Below, one piece after another: positions 16,551-26,147 of a stretch of 64,000 nt of DNA. A program made the translations under genes and the position numbers. This DNA is from Lentzea waywayandensis (GTDB taxonomy: Bacteria > Actinomycetota > Actinomycetes > Mycobacteriales > Pseudonocardiaceae). Within the stretch, counting starts at the first letter, position 1. Each line of letters starts with the position of its first letter. The notes under the pieces are model-generated. The model was given only the letters and a program-made list of their open reading frames with translations. It did no database searches and had not been told where the DNA came from. The stretch is taken from contig NZ_FOYL01000003.1 in assembly GCF_900115955.1 (NCBI RefSeq), forward strand, positions 653,117 to 717,116, given 5' to 3'.

Positions 16551-17969
16551 ATGCGAGCACATCCCGCTGGACCTCGGCACGCCGACGTCATGGCACCCGG
16601 CAACACCGCCGGAGACCGCCCCTCGACCGCCGACCAGCTCGACTACCTGCACCCGACGGTGTGGCCGCGCAACGCCTCCCGCAACGCTTCCGGCGTCGTG
16701 GAGCTGGCGGGCGTGGACGTGCGCGGGCTCGCCGAGCAGTACGGCACCCCGTTGTTCGTCATGGACGAACAGGACTTCCGCGCACGTTGCCGCGAGCATG
16801 CCGAGGCGTTCGGCGACCCGACGCTCGTGCACTACGCCTCCAAGGCGTTCCTGAGCGTGCAGATCGCGAAGTGGGTGGCCGAAGAGGGCCTCTCCATCGA
16901 CGTCTGCAGCGGTGGCGAGCTCGCCATCGCTCTGCGCGCGAACTTCCCGGCCGAGCGCATCGCGTTGCACGGCAACAACAAGAGCGTTCCCGAACTCGTC
17001 GCGGCGGTGGAGGCCGGCGTCGGCGGGGTCGTGCTCGACTCGTACCACGAGATCGCGCGCCTCGACCAGATCGCGCGCGAACGCGGTGTGGTGCAGCCGG
17101 TGCTGATCCGCGTGACGGTCGGCGTCGAGGCGCACACGCACGAGTTCATCGCGACCGCGCACGAGGACCAGAAGTTCGGCTTCTCGCTGTCCTCCGGCGA
17201 CGCGGCCGAGGCGGTGCGCCGGGTGCTGAAGGCGAGCGGGCTCAAGCTCGTCGGCCTGCACAGCCACATCGGCTCGCAGATCTTCGACGCGTCCGGCTTC
17301 GAGGTCGCCGCGCGCCGCGTGATCGGCCTGCTCGCCGAGATCCGTGCCGAGCACGGCGACGTCCCGTCCTTGAACGTCGTCGACCTCGGTGGCGGTCTCG
17401 GCATCGCCTACACGCCGGACGACGACCCGCCCCCGCCCGCCGAGCTCGCGCGGCAGCTGCACAACATCGTGCAGAAGGAGTGCGAGCACAACGGCTTGGA
17501 GATGCCTCGAATCGCGGTCGAGCCCGGCCGCGCGATCGTCGGCCCCGGCACGGTCACCGTGTACGAGGTCGGGACGATCAAGGACATCGAGCTCGACGGT
17601 GGCGCGCGCCGCCGGTACGTCAGCGTCGACGGCGGCATGAGCGACAACATCCGCACTGCTCTGTACGACGCGGTCTACGACTGCAAGCTCGTTTCGCGTG
17701 CCGCCGAGCCCGAGTCGCGGGCCGTGCTGTGCCGCGTCGTCGGCAAGCACTGCGAGTCCGGTGACATCGTGGTGCGCGACTGCTGGCTGCCCGATGACCT
17801 CGCGCCGGGAGACTTGGTTGCGATCGCTGCCACAGGGGCCTACTGCTACTCGATGGCGAGCGGGTACAACCGACTTCCACGGCCCGCGCTCGCCGCGGTG
17901 ACCGACGGAGAGGCGCGGCTGCTGCTGCGTCGCGAGACCGAGGACGACCTGTTCCGGCTGGAGGTGTAG
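16551..17969 (+). CDS. lysA: Diaminopimelate decarboxylase
   Basis: 472 residues. PLP-dependent fold-III enzyme making L-lysine from meso-diaminopimelate, the last step of lysine synthesis. The PLP lysine is K98 in '[10 protein letters not shown]'. Other family marks are 'SGGELAIAL', 'LHGNNKS', '[12 protein letters not shown]', '[10 protein letters not shown]', '[10 protein letters not shown]' and, near the C-terminus, '[13 protein letters not shown]' with the substrate-binding Cys/Tyr. The ATG directly abuts the argS stop (TAA-ATG). The N-terminal ~35 residues before 'DYLHPTVWP' are poorly conserved, and an internal start at ATG 16590 is possible. Confidence 0.98.
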   Translation: MRAHPAGPRHADVMAPGNTAGDRPSTADQLDYLHPTVWPRNASRNASGVVELAGVDVRGLAEQYGTPLFVMDEQDFRARCREHAEAFGDPTLVHYASKAFLSVQIAKWVAEEGLSIDVCSGGELAIALRANFPAERIALHGNNKSVPELVAAVEAGVGGVVLDSYHEIARLDQIARERGVVQPVLIRVTVGVEAHTHEFIATAHEDQKFGFSLSSGDAAEAVRRVLKASGLKLVGLHSHIGSQIFDASGFEVAARRVIGLLAEIRAEHGDVPSLNVVDLGGGLGIAYTPDDDPPPPAELARQLHNIVQKECEHNGLEMPRIAVEPGRAIVGPGTVTVYEVGTIKDIELDGGARRRYVSVDGGMSDNIRTALYDAVYDCKLVSRAAEPESRAVLCRVVGKHCESGDIVVRDCWLPDDLAPGDLVAIAATGAYCYSMASGYNRLPRPALAAVTDGEARLLLRRETEDDLFRLEV

Positions 17970-17972
17970 GCA

Positions 17973-19289
17973 GTGTCAGTCAAAGAGGCGGGCCCCGTGA
18001 AACCTATTCGTGTCGCGTTGCTCGGTTGCGGCACGGTGGGCACGGAGGTAGTCCGGCTGCTGACGGACCAGGCCGAGGACCTCACCCAGCGCATCGGCGC
18101 GCCGGTTGAGCTCGCGGGCATCGCCGTGCGCAGGCCGAACAAGCACCGTGAAGTACCGGAGCACCTGCTGACCACGGACGCCGCGGCGCTCGTGAAGTCG
18201 GACGACGTGGACGTCATCGTCGAGGTCATCGGCGGCATCGACCCGACGCGCGGCCTTCTGCTGGAGGCGCTGCGCAACGGCAAGTCCGTCGTCACGGCGA
18301 ACAAGGCGCTGCTGGCCGAGCACGGCCCGGACCTGTTCGAGGCGGCCGACGCGTCCGGCGCGGACCTCTACTTCGAGGCCGCCGTCGCCGGCGCGATCCC
18401 GTTGCTGCGCCCGTTGCGGGAATCCCTTGCGGGAGACCGGATCACGCGTGTCATGGGCATCGTGAACGGCACGACGAACTTCATCCTGTCCGCGATGGAC
18501 GCCACCGGCGCGGGCTACAACGAGACGCTCGAGGAGGCCTCGCGTCTCGGTTACGCCGAGGCCGACCCGACCGCCGACGTCGACGGGTTCGACGCCGCGT
18601 CGAAGGCCGCAATCCTTGCGTCCCTTGCGTTCCACACCCGTGTGACGGCTTCGGACGTCTACCGCGAGGGCATCCGCGCGGTGTCCGCGGCGGACATCCA
18701 GGCCGCCAAGGGCCTCGGCCGCACGGTGAAGCTGCTCGCGATCTGCGAGCGCGTGACCAGTCCGTCCGGTCAGGAATCAGTCGCCGTTCGAGTGCACCCG
18801 GCGATGATCCCCAGGACGCATCCGCTGGCGAGCGTCAACGGCGCGTTCAACGCGGTGTTCGTCGAGGCAGACGCGGCGGGGGAGATGATGTTCTACGGGC
18901 AGGGTGCCGGTGGCGCCCCCACGGCGAGTGCGGTCGTCGGCGACCTGGTCGCCGTGGCGCGCAACATGGTCGCGAGCGGGCACGGCCCGCGCGAGTCGGC
19001 CTACGCCGCGCTTTCCGCGCAGCCCATGGGGAACACGCCGACCCGCTACCACATCAGCCTCGACGTGGCGGACAAGCCCGGTGTCCTCTCGCAGGTCGCC
19101 GCGGTGTTCGCCGAGCACGACGTCAGCATCGCCGCGGTGCGCCAGGAAGGCCGCATCGAGGACGCCAGTCTCGTGATCGTCACGCACGCGGCGACCGACG
19201 CCGCGCTGCGGTCCACTGTGGACAAAATCGGTGGCCTCCCCGTGGTGCGGGACGTCGTCAGCGTCATGAGGGTGGAGGGCGAAGAGTGA
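17973..19289 (+). CDS. hom: Homoserine dehydrogenase
   Basis: 438 residues. Reduces aspartate semialdehyde to homoserine with NAD(P)H, the branch point to threonine and methionine. The Rossmann motif is '[14 protein letters not shown]'. Catalytic-core signatures are '[12 protein letters not shown]', '[15 protein letters not shown]' and '[14 protein letters not shown]'. A C-terminal ACT domain ('[19 protein letters not shown]') is the expected site of threonine feedback. Start GTG 17973; a second in-frame GTG at 17997 ('VKPIRVALL') has a comparable claim. Lies 3 bases after lysA and overlaps thrC by 4 bases. Confidence 0.98.
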   Translation: MSVKEAGPVKPIRVALLGCGTVGTEVVRLLTDQAEDLTQRIGAPVELAGIAVRRPNKHREVPEHLLTTDAAALVKSDDVDVIVEVIGGIDPTRGLLLEALRNGKSVVTANKALLAEHGPDLFEAADASGADLYFEAAVAGAIPLLRPLRESLAGDRITRVMGIVNGTTNFILSAMDATGAGYNETLEEASRLGYAEADPTADVDGFDAASKAAILASLAFHTRVTASDVYREGIRAVSAADIQAAKGLGRTVKLLAICERVTSPSGQESVAVRVHPAMIPRTHPLASVNGAFNAVFVEADAAGEMMFYGQGAGGAPTASAVVGDLVAVARNMVASGHGPRESAYAALSAQPMGNTPTRYHISLDVADKPGVLSQVAAVFAEHDVSIAAVRQEGRIEDASLVIVTHAATDAALRSTVDKIGGLPVVRDVVSVMRVEGEE

Positions 19290-20338
19290 GCGCTGTCAGA
19301 GCAGGCTGGCCCGGTCTGATCAACGCCTACCGGGACCGCATCGAGATCCCCGAGGGCGCCGAGGTCGTCACGCTGCACGAGGGCGGCACGCCATTGGTGC
19401 ACGCTCGCCGTCTCTCCGAGGCGACCGGGTCCGACGTGTGGGTCAAGGTCGAGGGCGCGAACCCGACCGGCTCGTTCAAGGACCGCGGCATGACCGTGGC
19501 GATGACGTACGCGCTCGCCTCCGGCCTGAAGGCGGTCATCTGCGCCTCCACCGGCAACACCTCCGCCTCGGCTGCCGCCTACGCGGCCAAGGCGGGTCTG
19601 ACGGCGGCCGTGCTCGTGCCCAGCGGCAAGATCGCGATGGGCAAGCTCGCGCAGGCCGTCATGCACGGCGCGAAGATCCTGCAGATCGACGGCAACTTCG
19701 ACGACTGCCTGGAGCTGGCGTCCAAGACCGCCGCCGAGTACCCGGTCACGCTGGTGAACTCGGTCAACCCGGTGCGGCTCGTCGGTCAGCAGACCGCCGC
19801 GTGGGAGGTCTGCGACGTGCTCGAGCAGGCGCCGGACGTGCACTGCCTGCCGGTCGGCAACGCGGGCAACATCACCGCGTACTGGAAGGGCTACACGTCC
19901 TACGACAAGGGCCTGCCCCGCATGTTCGGGTTCCAGGCGGCCGGTGCGGCTCCGCTGGTGTCCGGTCAGCCGGTGCCGAACCCGGAGACCATCGCGACCG
20001 CGATCCGGATCGGTTCGCCGGCGTCGTGGACCGGCGCCATCAAGGCCCGCGACGAGTCCGGTGGCCTGATCGACGCCGTCACCGACGAGCAGATCCTGGC
20101 CGCGTACCGCCTGCTGGCGTCGTCCGAGGGCATCTTCGTCGAGCCCGCGTCGGCCGCGTCCATCGCCGGTCTGCTGATGACCGCCGAGGACGGCAGGCTG
20201 CCTCGCGGGTCCACGGTTGTGTGCACCGTCACGGGCCATGGCCTGAAGGACCCCGACACGGCGTTGCTCGGCACCACCGAGGTCGAGCCGGTCCCGGTCG
20301 ACCCCGGCGCCGTCGCGCACGCGCTGGAGCTGGCGTGA
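19286..20338 (+). CDS. thrC: Threonine synthase
   Basis: 350 residues. PLP enzyme (fold type II) that converts O-phosphohomoserine to threonine. The PLP lysine is K65 in '[13 protein letters not shown]'; the phosphate-binding and core motifs are '[19 protein letters not shown]', '[15 protein letters not shown]' and '[13 protein letters not shown]'. Short actinobacterial type, without the N-terminal extension of plant enzymes. The GTG start overlaps the hom stop by 4 bases and its stop overlaps the thrB start, so hom-thrC-thrB are translationally coupled. Confidence 0.98.
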   Translation: MSAVRAGWPGLINAYRDRIEIPEGAEVVTLHEGGTPLVHARRLSEATGSDVWVKVEGANPTGSFKDRGMTVAMTYALASGLKAVICASTGNTSASAAAYAAKAGLTAAVLVPSGKIAMGKLAQAVMHGAKILQIDGNFDDCLELASKTAAEYPVTLVNSVNPVRLVGQQTAAWEVCDVLEQAPDVHCLPVGNAGNITAYWKGYTSYDKGLPRMFGFQAAGAAPLVSGQPVPNPETIATAIRIGSPASWTGAIKARDESGGLIDAVTDEQILAAYRLLASSEGIFVEPASAASIAGLLMTAEDGRLPRGSTVVCTVTGHGLKDPDTALLGTTEVEPVPVDPGAVAHALELA

Positions 20339-21189
20339 GGTTCCTCGTCTCCGTCCCCGCGTCGACCGCCAACCTCGGTTCGGGGTTCGACGCGCTGGGC
20401 ATGGCGCTCGGCATGTACGACGACGTGGAGGTGGCCGGCGGCGAAGGCGTCGACGGCCTCTCGATCACGGTCGACGGTGCCGGATCTGGCGACGTCCCGC
20501 TCGACGAGACTCATCTCGTCGTGCGGGCCGTCCGCGCCACCGGCTACACCGGTGGACTGTCGCTGAGGTGCCGCAACACCATTCCGCACGCACGGGGGCT
20601 GGGCTCCTCGGCGGCCGCGATCGTGGCGGGCGTCGTAGCCGGATTCACCCTGTTGGGTCGCGAGTTGGACACGGACGCGTTGCAAATCGCAGCCGAGTTC
20701 GAGGGCCACGCGGACAACGCGGCCGCTTCTCTGTTCGGCGGCGTTGTTGTTGCCTGGTCTGAAGGAGAGCGCTACCGCGCGGTGCGGATGGATGCCGACG
20801 CACGCGTGCGCCCGGTCGTTCTGATCCCGTCGCAGGAGTCGTCCACCAAGACGACGCGCGGCCTGCTTCCGGCCGAAGTGCCGCACGCGGACGCCGCGCA
20901 CGCCGCCGGGCGCGCTGCCCTGGCGGTACACGCGCTGACGTCGGATCCGACCGTTCTCCTTGCCGCTACTGAGGATCGACTCCACCAGAACTACCGCGAG
21001 CCCGCATGGCCGGACACCGTTCGGGTGATCAACGATCTTCGCAAGCTCGGAGTTCCCGCCTGCGTGAGCGGAGCGGGACCCACCGTGATCGCCTTCGGTG
21101 ATCTTCCTCCCGAGGTCGACGTGCACGGCTTCGACGTGCGGAGACTCGACGTCGACGCCGCCGGCGTGCGCGTTCGTCCATTGGACTGA
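20335..21189 (+). CDS. thrB: Homoserine kinase
   Basis: 284 residues from GTG 20335 (overlapping the thrC stop by 4 bases). GHMP-family kinase phosphorylating homoserine. GHMP marks: '[19 protein letters not shown]' at the N-terminus, the ATP loop '[17 protein letters not shown]', and C-terminal '[16 protein letters not shown]'. Last gene of the lysine/threonine block; a 320-base gap with the rho promoter and leader follows. Confidence 0.97.
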   Translation: MRFLVSVPASTANLGSGFDALGMALGMYDDVEVAGGEGVDGLSITVDGAGSGDVPLDETHLVVRAVRATGYTGGLSLRCRNTIPHARGLGSSAAAIVAGVVAGFTLLGRELDTDALQIAAEFEGHADNAAASLFGGVVVAWSEGERYRAVRMDADARVRPVVLIPSQESSTKTTRGLLPAEVPHADAAHAAGRAALAVHALTSDPTVLLAATEDRLHQNYREPAWPDTVRVINDLRKLGVPACVSGAGPTVIAFGDLPPEVDVHGFDVRRLDVDAAGVRVRPLD

Positions 21190-21207
21190 CACGCCCGACC
21201 CCGGTTG

Positions 21208-21236
21208 TTGCATGCCGGGGGACCGGCGTCTACTCT
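21208..21236 (+). promoter_or_regulatory. Candidate sigma-70-type promoter of rho
   Basis: TTGCAT (21208-21213), a 17-base spacer and TACTCT (21231-21236) fit a vegetative promoter. It would start transcription near 21243, leaving a leader of about 265 bases before the rho GTG. Confidence 0.4.
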
Positions 21237-21305
21237 CGGGGGCGATCAGTCACCGCGCGCACGGGCGCCGGTGTCGCGCTCGGACATTCGTTCCGAGTCG
21301 CAATC

Positions 21306-21352
21306 CTTTTGCGTTCCGGCTCTGTGCCGTGCGGGCGGGGCGAACGCAAAAG
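21306..21352 (+). promoter_or_regulatory. Hairpin in the rho leader
   Basis: CTTTTGCGTTC (21306-21316) pairs perfectly with GAACGCAAAAG (21342-21352) around a 25-base GC-rich loop. It lies about 60 bases into the predicted 265-base rho leader. A leader structure fits the known autogenous control of rho by attenuation in other bacteria; the mechanism here is inferred. Confidence 0.45.
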
Positions 21353-21509
21353 AGGCACCCGATCGCCGTGTGATCTGAGAAAAGTCCCGTGCTTGAGGGA
21401 AGCCGTCGTGCTTCCGTCTTCATCGGACTTGACCGCCGTTCCCCGCTGAAGTGGGAAGGCGGGTCCGCTGGGCCGCGTAGGAGGCGGGGCCTGGTCAGGA
21501 AGGACTTGT

Positions 21510-23552
21510 GTGACCAACACCGATTTGCTGAGCAGCGAAGTCGCAGCTGCCGCTGGTTCTGGAGCCGAGGAGAACGCTCTGTCCACCCCATCGAACGGCA
21601 CGACGCCGCGCCGCCGCGCGGGTCTGTCCGGCATGGTGCTCGCTGAACTGCGCGAGCTCGCCGGCCAAATGGGCATCACCGGAACCGCAGGCCTGCGCAA
21701 GGGCGACCTGATCGCGGCCATCAAGGAGAAGCAGGGCTCCGGCGCCCCGGCCAAGGCTGAGAAGCCCGCGAAGACCGAGAAGGTCGCCGCGAAGGCCGAG
21801 GCTCCCGCCGAGAAGCCCGCCAAAGCGGCCGAGAAAGTCGTTGAAAAGCCTGTTCAGCAGCAGCTCGAGGTAGCGGAGAAGCCCGCCGCCGCCGAGTCCG
21901 GCGCTGGCGACGACACCCGATCGTCCGAGGACGGTGGGCGCCGTGGAAACCGTCGCCGCCGTTCCGGCCGTGGTGGCGGCAACGCCGAGGGCGAGAGCCA
22001 GCCGCAGCAGGAACAGCGTTCCGAGCGTTCCGAGCGTCCTGAGCGGGGCGAGCGCGCCGAGCGTTCGGACCGCCCCGAGCGCGCTGAGCGGACCGACCGT
22101 TCGGACCGTGCCGAGCGCCCTGAGCGTGGCGAACGTTCCGACCGCGGCGAGCGTCAGGACCGTGGCGAGCGCTCCGAGCGTTCCGACCGTGGTGACCGCA
22201 ACGAGCGCGGCGGCCGTGACCGCAACCGCGACCGTGGCGAGCGCAACGACCGTGGTGACCGCGGTGGTGACCGCCAGGGTGGCGGCCAGCCCGACGGTGA
22301 CGACGACGGTGGCCGCCGTGGCCGCTTCCGCGACCGCCGCCGTCGTGGTGGCCGTGGCGAGGAGCAGGGTGGCGGCGGTCGTGTCGACCGCGAGACCGAG
22401 GTGCGCGACGACGACGTCCTGCTCCCGGTCGCGGGCATCCTGGACGTGCTGGAGAACTACGCGTTCGTCCGCACGTCGGGCTACCTCGCCGGCTCGAACG
22501 ACGTCTACGTGTCGTTGTCGCTGGTCCGCAAGTACGGCCTGCGCCGCGGCGACGCCCTCACCGGCGCCGTCCGCCAGCCGCGCGACGGCGAGCAGCAGCG
22601 CCAGAAGTTCAACCCGCTGGTCCGCGTCGACAAGATCAACGGCCTGGACCCGGAAGAGGCGCGCAACCGCCCGGACTTCACCAAGCTGACGCCGCTCTAC
22701 CCGAACGAGCGTCTGCGCCTGGAGACCGAGCCGCACATCCTCACCACCCGTGTCATCGACCTGGTGATGCCGATCGGCAAGGGCCAGCGCGCCCTGATCG
22801 TGTCGCCTCCGAAGGCCGGCAAGACCTCGGTGCTCCAGTCGATCGCCAACGCGATCACGACGAACAACCCCGAGTGCCACCTCATGGTGGTGCTGGTGGA
22901 CGAGCGTCCCGAAGAGGTCACCGACATGCAGCGTTCGGTGAAGGGCGAGGTCATCGCCTCGACCTTCGACCGCCCGCCGTCGGACCACACGACCATCTCC
23001 GAGCTCGCCATCGAGCGGGCGAAGCGCCTGGTCGAGATGGGCCACGACGTGGTCGTGCTGCTCGACTCGATCACGCGTCTGGGTCGTGCCTACAACCTGG
23101 CGGCGCCGGCTTCCGGCCGGATCCTGTCCGGTGGTGTCGACTCGACCGCGCTGTACCCGCCGAAGCGCTTCCTTGGTGCTGCTCGCAACATCGAGGGTGG
23201 CGGTTCGCTGACCGTCATCGCCACCGCGCTCGTCGAGACCGGTTCCGCCGGTGACTCGGTGATCTTCGAAGAGTTCAAGGGCACGGGTAACGCCGAGCTC
23301 AAGCTCGACCGGAAGATCGCGGACAAGCGGACGTTCCCGGCTGTCGACGTCGACTCTTCCGGTACTCGTAAGGAAGAGCTGCTGCTGTCGCCTGACGAGA
23401 TGGCGGTCACGCACAAGCTGCGTCGGGTGCTGCACGCGTTGGACGGGCAGCAGGCGATCGACTTGCTGCTTGACCGGCTGCGGAAGTCTCGCACCAACAT
23501 CGAGTTCTTGATGCAGGTTGCGAAGACGACGCCTGGGTCTGAGCAGGACTGA
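21510..23552 (+). CDS. rho: Transcription termination factor Rho with Arg-rich insert
   Basis: 680 residues. Hexameric RNA-dependent ATPase ending untranslated transcripts. N-terminal helix domain ('MVLAELRELAGQMGITGTAG'), then an Ala/Lys/Glu-rich linker, then a long charged insert of Arg-Ser/Asp-Arg/Gly-Glu-Arg repeats (about residues 165-295), then the RNA-binding cold-shock domain ('GILDVLENYAFVRTSGYLAG'). The ATPase has the P-loop 'PPKAGKTSVLQ', Walker B 'VVVLLDSITRL', Q-loop 'RILSGGVDSTAL' and R-loop 'EEFKGTGNAELKLDR'. E. coli Rho is 419 residues; the insert is typical of actinobacteria and adds RNA affinity. Start GTG 21510 with AGGAAGG upstream. A strong terminator follows. Confidence 0.98.
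   Translation: MTNTDLLSSEVAAAAGSGAEENALSTPSNGTTPRRRAGLSGMVLAELRELAGQMGITGTAGLRKGDLIAAIKEKQGSGAPAKAEKPAKTEKVAAKAEAPAEKPAKAAEKVVEKPVQQQLEVAEKPAAAESGAGDDTRSSEDGGRRGNRRRRSGRGGGNAEGESQPQQEQRSERSERPERGERAERSDRPERAERTDRSDRAERPERGERSDRGERQDRGERSERSDRGDRNERGGRDRNRDRGERNDRGDRGGDRQGGGQPDGDDDGGRRGRFRDRRRRGGRGEEQGGGGRVDRETEVRDDDVLLPVAGILDVLENYAFVRTSGYLAGSNDVYVSLSLVRKYGLRRGDALTGAVRQPRDGEQQRQKFNPLVRVDKINGLDPEEARNRPDFTKLTPLYPNERLRLETEPHILTTRVIDLVMPIGKGQRALIVSPPKAGKTSVLQSIANAITTNNPECHLMVVLVDERPEEVTDMQRSVKGEVIASTFDRPPSDHTTISELAIERAKRLVEMGHDVVVLLDSITRLGRAYNLAAPASGRILSGGVDSTALYPPKRFLGAARNIEGGGSLTVIATALVETGSAGDSVIFEEFKGTGNAELKLDRKIADKRTFPAVDVDSSGTRKEELLLSPDEMAVTHKLRRVLHALDGQQAIDLLLDRLRKSRTNIEFLMQVAKTTPGSEQD
22020..22400 (+). 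repeat. In-frame degenerate repeats coding the Rho insert
   Basis: About 380 bases of imperfect short repeats built from units such as GAGCGTTCCGA, GACCGTGGCGAGCG and GGTGACCGC encode the 'ERSERPERGERAERSDR'-type insert of Rho. Such DNA is prone to length change by slippage, so the insert length may vary between strains. Confidence 0.8.
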
Positions 23553-23583
23553 GGCTTGTTGGTTGGCGTGTGAGTTTCACGTG

Positions 23584-23619
23584 AAAAGACCCCCGGTGCT
23601 GGTCACCGGGGGTCTTTTT
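23584..23619 (+). terminator. Strong terminator after rho
   Basis: AAAAGACCCCCGGTG pairs with CACCGGGGGTCTTTT around a 5-base loop and is followed by TTG. It is 31 bases after the rho stop. One of the clearest intrinsic terminators in the window. Confidence 0.93.
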
Positions 23620-24132
23620 GTTGCTGTTCACTCGAATGCCGAGGGTGGTTGGGTTGCGGGCGTTCAGGTTGCGGCTGCTTCCTGGGGCTCCGCCCCAGAC
23701 CCCGCCAATCTGATCCAAAACCGGGGCCTACGCCGTCTGCGGGTTGATGGCACGCCTGTTGCGTTGGGCGGAGGCGCGTTGCGTAGTGGGGCGCGTTGGT
23801 GGGGTGGTTTCGTCACGAGCCGTACCAAGAGCGGGCCACAGCCAGGAAGGGATGTCAAACGGACGAAAAGCGTGTCCGTTTGACATCCCTTCCTGGCTGC
23901 AGCAAGAGCTGTGGCACGACTCGTGACGAAACCACCCCACCCAGACCGCACGGTAAGGACGGCTCGCCTCCGGCATCGCGGACGGTCAGGCGCTCGTCCT
24001 CGCCGCTCGCCGCTCGCTCTCGGCTTCGGCTTCGGCTTCGGCTTCGCGGGAGTGTCAGACCTGCTCGCTAAGTTGGGTCGCGGGGGACGCTGAATCCAAG
24101 GGGACCCCTGCGTCAGCCTGCGTTTGTGCTGG
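23620..24132. other. Gene-free stretch after rho
   Basis: About 510 bases with no supported gene. It holds the long palindromic element at 23798-23941, four tandem copies of CGGCTT-type hexamers (24021-24046), and at 24120-24141 a sequence that recurs at 30725-30746. Short open frames here read the palindrome and look non-coding. Confidence 0.7.
23798..23941. repeat. 144-bp nested palindromic repeat element
   Basis: The outer arms (23798-23819 and 23920-23941) are 22-bp perfect inverted repeats. The inner arms (23839-23864 and 23874-23899) are 26-bp perfect inverted repeats around a 9-base loop, GAAAAGCGT. Between outer and inner arms lie 19-20 bases of non-matching sequence. This is far longer than a terminator and comes 180 bases after the rho terminator. 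It looks like a dispersed, possibly non-autonomous repeat. Confidence 0.85.
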
Positions 24133-24495
24133 TCAGCGACACTTGGTGGCCTGTCGGCTCTCGTCGTTCTGCACCAGCGCCTGGAATGCCAGGGCCAGCA
24201 GCACCGGCAGTCCCACCACCGTCGCGGCCATCGCGGGTACCTCCACCGCGCCCTCCACGACGCCGAGCGCCAGGACGGCCGCCAGGTAGGGCCAGCGCAG
24301 CCACGTGCGTTGCCAGGCTCGCTTCCAGCGCACTCCGCCGGACACTGCCGCGGCCACCGCCACGCCGGCTCCCGACACGACCGGTGACAGCGGCACCGTG
24401 GTCCAGGAAGCCGTGACCAGCCCTGCCGACCCCATCAGGCCGAACACGGCAGCGGAGAACAGGAACGGCACCGCCAGCCACATGTGCTGGTTCAT
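24133..24495 (-). CDS. Small integral membrane protein
   Basis: 120 residues from ATG 24495 ('MNQHMWLAVPFLFSAAVFGL'). At least three hydrophobic segments are visible: residues 6-27, 34-52 and a region spanning about 68-108. The C-terminus is short and polar ('NDESRQATKCR'). No family is recognised. It is convergent with rho and divergent from rpmE. Coding is supported by the hydrophobic pattern and by GC-rich third positions. Confidence 0.55.
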   Translation of the reverse strand: MNQHMWLAVPFLFSAAVFGLMGSAGLVTASWTTVPLSPVVSGAGVAVAAAVSGGVRWKRAWQRTWLRWPYLAAVLALGVVEGAVEVPAMAATVVGLPVLLALAFQALVQNDESRQATKCR

Positions 24496-24762
24496 CGGCC
24501 GCTCTGAGGTGCAGAACACGGCACACAGTCTGAAGGAGACCGACCAACAACATGGAGCCGTATCTGGCCGAACGGCCACACCTTGCGCCGAACGGCGTAT
24601 CACGGGGGTTAAGCGGCTGTGACTTAAGCCACGGGCGGGCCTTGGGAACAACCGCGTTTTTGCACGTGTTGAACGGTCTGGCAAACTAAATGGTCGAGTC
24701 CGGCTCCGGTTCACCCGTTCACCAACAGGGACCCGGCGGCCATCCTTGAAAGGGACAAGATC

Positions 24763-24975
24763 TTGAAGACTGGCATCCACCCCGAGTACACCGTCACCGA
24801 AGTGACCTGTAGCTGCGGCAACGCGTTCACCACGCGCAGCACCACCTCGGCGTCCGAGGTTCGCGTCGAGATGTGCTCCAACTGCCACCCGTTCTACACG
24901 GGCAAGCAGCGCATCCTGGACACCGGCGGTCGTGTGGCGCGCTTCGAGGCGCGTTACGGCAAGCGCAACAAGTAG
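24763..24975 (+). CDS. rpmE: 50S ribosomal protein L31 (zinc-binding form)
   Basis: 70 residues from TTG 24763 with AAAGGGA upstream. Begins [20 protein letters not shown] and keeps the zinc-ribbon cysteines: C-x-C ('TCSCG') and C-x2-C ('MCSNCHP'). This C+ form is used when zinc is sufficient; zinc-free paralogues replace it under Zn limitation. The 3' neighbour is prfA, as in other actinobacteria. Confidence 0.97.
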   Translation: MKTGIHPEYTVTEVTCSCGNAFTTRSTTSASEVRVEMCSNCHPFYTGKQRILDTGGRVARFEARYGKRNK

Positions 24976-25060
24976 CTGCTTTCACGGCGCCTGACCTCGG
25001 CCTTCTGGCCGGGGCGGGCGCCGTCGCCGTTTCCACGGAAACCCTACGAAAGCAGGAGAC

Positions 25061-26125
25061 GTGTCGCAGTCGCTGGACAGCTTGCTCGCCGAGTACGACG
25101 AGCTGGAGAAGAAGCTCGCCGATCCCTCCGTGCACGCTGACCAGGCGGGAGCGCGCAAGCTCGGCAAGCGGTATGCCGCGCTCGGGCCGATCGTGCAGAC
25201 GGCGCGGGAGATCGAGCAGGTCAAGAACGATCTGGAGGCGGCCAAGGAACTCGCCGCCGAGGACCGGTCCTTCCAGGAGGAGGTCGAGCAGATCGAGGAG
25301 CAGCTCCCCAAGCTGGAGGAGAAGCTCACCGAACTGCTGCTGCCGCGTGACCCGCACGACGGCGACGACGTGCTGCTGGAGATCAAGTCCGGTGAAGGTG
25401 GCGAGGAGTCCGCGCTGTTCGCCGGGGACCTACTGCGTATGTATACGCGGTATGCGGAGCGGCAGGGGTGGAAGGTCGAGATGCTCGACGGCACCGACTC
25501 CGACCTGGGCGGGTTCAAGGACGTCACCGTCTCCATCAAGACCAAGAGCGCGGTGCCGGACGGGGTGTGGAGCCGGCTGAAGTGGGAGGGCGGCGTGCAC
25601 CGCGTGCAGCGCGTGCCCGTCACCGAGTCGCAGGGGCGCATCCACACGTCGGCCGCCGGCGTTCTCGTCTTTCCGGAAACCGAGGAGACCGCCGCGGTCG
25701 AGATCGACGAGAAGGACCTGCGGATCGACGTCTACCGGTCGTCCGGCAAGGGCGGTCAGTCGGTCAACACCACCGACTCCGCCGTGCGCATCACGCACCT
25801 GCCGACCGGCATCGTCACGTCGTGCCAGAACGAGCGCAGCCAGTTGCAGAACAAGGCTCGCGCCATGCAGGTGCTGCAGAGCCGGTTGATCGCTCTCGCC
25901 GAGGAGCAGAAGGCACAGGAGCAGTCGGACGCGCGGCGCACCCAGATCCGCACCGTTGACCGCAGTGAACGGGTGAGGACCTACAACTTCCCTGAATCAC
26001 GCATCTCCGACCATCGGGTTGGGTACAAAGCGCATAACCTGGACCAGGTGCTCGACGGTGACCTGGACGCGGTGGTGGACGCACTTGCTGCCGCTGACCG
26101 GGCAGAACGGCTCGCAGGCGGGTAA
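25061..26125 (+). CDS. prfA: Peptide chain release factor 1
   Basis: 354 residues. Reads UAA/UAG and releases the nascent chain. The peptidyl-hydrolysis motif is G231-G232-Q233 in '[16 protein letters not shown]'. The codon-recognition tripeptide is PVT in '[19 protein letters not shown]'. Ends '[13 protein letters not shown]'. Start GTG 25061, preceded by AGGAG. The Gln of the GGQ motif is the methylation target of PrmC, whose gene is at 28771. Two unrelated genes now lie between them. Confidence 0.98.
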   Translation: MSQSLDSLLAEYDELEKKLADPSVHADQAGARKLGKRYAALGPIVQTAREIEQVKNDLEAAKELAAEDRSFQEEVEQIEEQLPKLEEKLTELLLPRDPHDGDDVLLEIKSGEGGEESALFAGDLLRMYTRYAERQGWKVEMLDGTDSDLGGFKDVTVSIKTKSAVPDGVWSRLKWEGGVHRVQRVPVTESQGRIHTSAAGVLVFPETEETAAVEIDEKDLRIDVYRSSGKGGQSVNTTDSAVRITHLPTGIVTSCQNERSQLQNKARAMQVLQSRLIALAEEQKAQEQSDARRTQIRTVDRSERVRTYNFPESRISDHRVGYKAHNLDQVLDGDLDAVVDALAAADRAERLAGG

Positions 26126-26147
26126 TCCGACGTGGGAGGGGCGCGTT

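Noticed and set aside
14898..17750. A 950-codon open frame antisense to argS and lysA
   Set aside because: The opposite strand encodes two enzymes with all catalytic motifs. The antisense product is low-complexity Asp/Arg/Val/Leu.
16551..21189. Possible lysine, threonine or SAM riboswitch in the lysA-hom-thrC-thrB block
   Set aside because: Genes abut or overlap with no leader longer than a few bases; no room for an aptamer.
22020..22400. Repeat array that could be mistaken for a CRISPR
   Set aside because: Units are degenerate, without constant repeats or unique spacers, and are in frame with Rho. No cas genes are present.
21495..23435. A 646-codon open frame antisense to rho with runs of Thr/Ala/Val
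   Set aside because: It mirrors the repetitive Rho insert; the repeats explain the apparent transmembrane-like stretches.
23744..23976. Short open frames over the long palindrome
   Set aside because: They exist on both strands because the sequence is self-complementary. No ribosome sites or protein features support coding.
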